Source: Patescibacteria group bacterium
Lineage (GTDB): Bacteria > Patescibacteriota > Patescibacteriia > Patescibacteriales > UBA12465
Length of the DNA stretch: 38,822 nt
Direction: 5' to 3'
Assembly: GCA_028692765.1 (NCBI GenBank)
Contig: JAQUWT010000001.1
Location: 79,695-118,516 of the forward strand
Of this stretch, positions 38,239 through 38,822 are shown piece by piece (positions within the stretch are counted from its first letter, which is position 1; every line of letters begins with the position of its first letter). The notes below the pieces were generated by a model, which saw only the letters and a program-made list of their open reading frames with translations, did not search any database and was not told the origin of the DNA. A program made the translations under genes and the position numbers.

Positions 38239-38822
38239 ATGAAATATATTTTTTTTACCCTCAATGTCATTATTGATTTAGCCGGTCATTTTCTGATGTT
38301 TTTGATTTGGCGTTATTTTTTTGCCTTTGAGAGTACGTATTTGCAAATAGCGGTAGGGATAATATTATTATTCGCCGTTTTCTTGACGGTGCTGGCGCCT
38401 CTGCTGGTTTATTGGCGCGATAATATGCTGAGCCGCTCTTTATATCTAGTGGTCGGCTTGTGGGCCGGACTAATGTTGAATTCGGTCTTATTGGCTCTAA
38501 TTTTTATTGCGTTTAATTCCGCCGGTGTTTACGAAATTGGCTCCTGGTCTCTTTCGGAGAGGTGGTGGTGGATGGGAGTTTTGCCTTTGTTGCTATTGCT
38601 GCCGGAGGCGTGGCTGGCGCAAGCAACCAGGATAAGGAGAGTGTCGGCGAAGATAATTGACCTGCCTGAAGCCTGGCAGGGAAAGGAAATAGCACATGTT
38701 TCCGATGTCCATCTCGGACCGGTTTGGCGGCAGAGATTTTTTGACAAGCTAGTGAAGAAGGTTAATGCTTTGGGCGCGACCGCCATTTTTATCACCGGCG
38801 ATTTGTTTGACGGGATGGATAC
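38239..38822 (+). CDS. Membrane-bound metallophosphoesterase, 5' part
   Basis: The frame opens with ATG at 38239 and runs to the window end without a stop (194 codons seen). Residues 1-145 hold about four hydrophobic segments (for example YLQIAVGIILLFAVFLTVLA and WMGVLPLLLLLPEAWLA). A calcineurin-like phosphoesterase domain begins at about residue 153 with the metal-binding motifs HVSDVHLGP and ITGDLFDG. This arrangement resembles YkuE/YaeI-type phosphoesterases, some of which act on lipid-linked substrates. The remaining catalytic motifs lie beyond the window. It starts 26 nt after eno. Confidence 0.85.
   Translation, partial: MKYIFFTLNVIIDLAGHFLMFLIWRYFFAFESTYLQIAVGIILLFAVFLTVLAPLLVYWRDNMLSRSLYLVVGLWAGLMLNSVLLALIFIAFNSAGVYEIGSWSLSERWWWMGVLPLLLLLPEAWLAQATRIRRVSAKIIDLPEAWQGKEIAHVSDVHLGPVWRQRFFDKLVKKVNALGATAIFITGDLFDGMD

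Noticed and set aside
1-38822. Alternative genetic code (TGA as glycine, as in some CPR lineages)
   Set aside because: rarA, the HAD gene and others end properly at TGA, and no gene needs readthrough.
1-38822. CRISPR arrays, insertion sequences, prophage or integrative elements
   Set aside because: No repeat-spacer pattern, transposase, integrase or flanking repeats were seen, including around the tRNA pair.

Overview
The window looks like a chromosomal segment of a Candidatus Patescibacteria (CPR) bacterium, probably of the Parcubacteria/ABY1-like side; this is an inference from gene content. The pointers are several proteins typical of these genomes (a DUF4012 protein, a DUF8128-like membrane protein, a Gmad2-domain lipoprotein-like protein, a sigma-region-4/HARE-HTH regulator), shortened enzymes (TsaB, RmlA, pyruvate kinase without its C-terminal domain, MurF without its N-terminal domain), dense packing with 4-20 nt overlaps, few Shine-Dalgarno sequences and simple hairpin terminators. 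TGA is used as a stop, so the code appears to be standard. No insertion sequence, CRISPR array, rRNA or phage module was seen, and no gap between genes exceeds 300 bases.  Layout. 1-1375 (minus strand): copper-type module of a CsoR repressor and an HMA-TauE/SafE membrane protein, with a textbook promoter and CsoR operator. 1511-7380: divergent efflux operon, MarR regulator - lipoprotein adaptor with a very long coiled-coil hairpin - RND permease, with palindromic operators in front. 7605-12317: housekeeping genes (rarA, an orphan OmpR-type response regulator, hisS, a HAD phosphatase, rnhB). 12439-13594: a secreted orphan protein, tRNA-Leu(CAG), tRNA-Val(CAC) and a small ORF that begins 2 nt after the tRNA-Val CCA. 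13634-13771 (minus strand): an apparent stand-alone small RNA gene with a near-consensus promoter and its own terminator. 13836-18047: Gmad2 protein, conserved hypothetical, cysS, dus, tsaB. 18140-23401: a reduced dcw cluster (mraZ, rsmH, ftsL-like, ftsI-like PBP, murF) with a consensus promoter and three 10-bp-phased MraZ boxes. 23477-26090: rmlD, rmlA and a GT2 glycosyltransferase (rhamnose surface glycan). 26171-27214: sigma-region-4/HARE regulator. 27357-34588: DUF8128-like protein, GT4 glycosyltransferase, DUF4012 protein, Ig-like surface protein. 34591-38822: a tgt-like gene, pyk, eno, and the start of a membrane metallophosphoesterase.  Functionally the window joins metal and drug efflux, tRNA charging and modification, cell-wall synthesis and division, a surface polysaccharide/adhesin set, and lower glycolysis. 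The most unusual items are: a TGT enzyme that has lost all four zinc ligands and has an altered substrate loop, a candidate novel ~100-nt small RNA, an RND pump with two extra membrane segments paired with a giant-hairpin adaptor in a presumed single-membrane cell, and a solitary sigma region 4 fused to a HARE-HTH domain.
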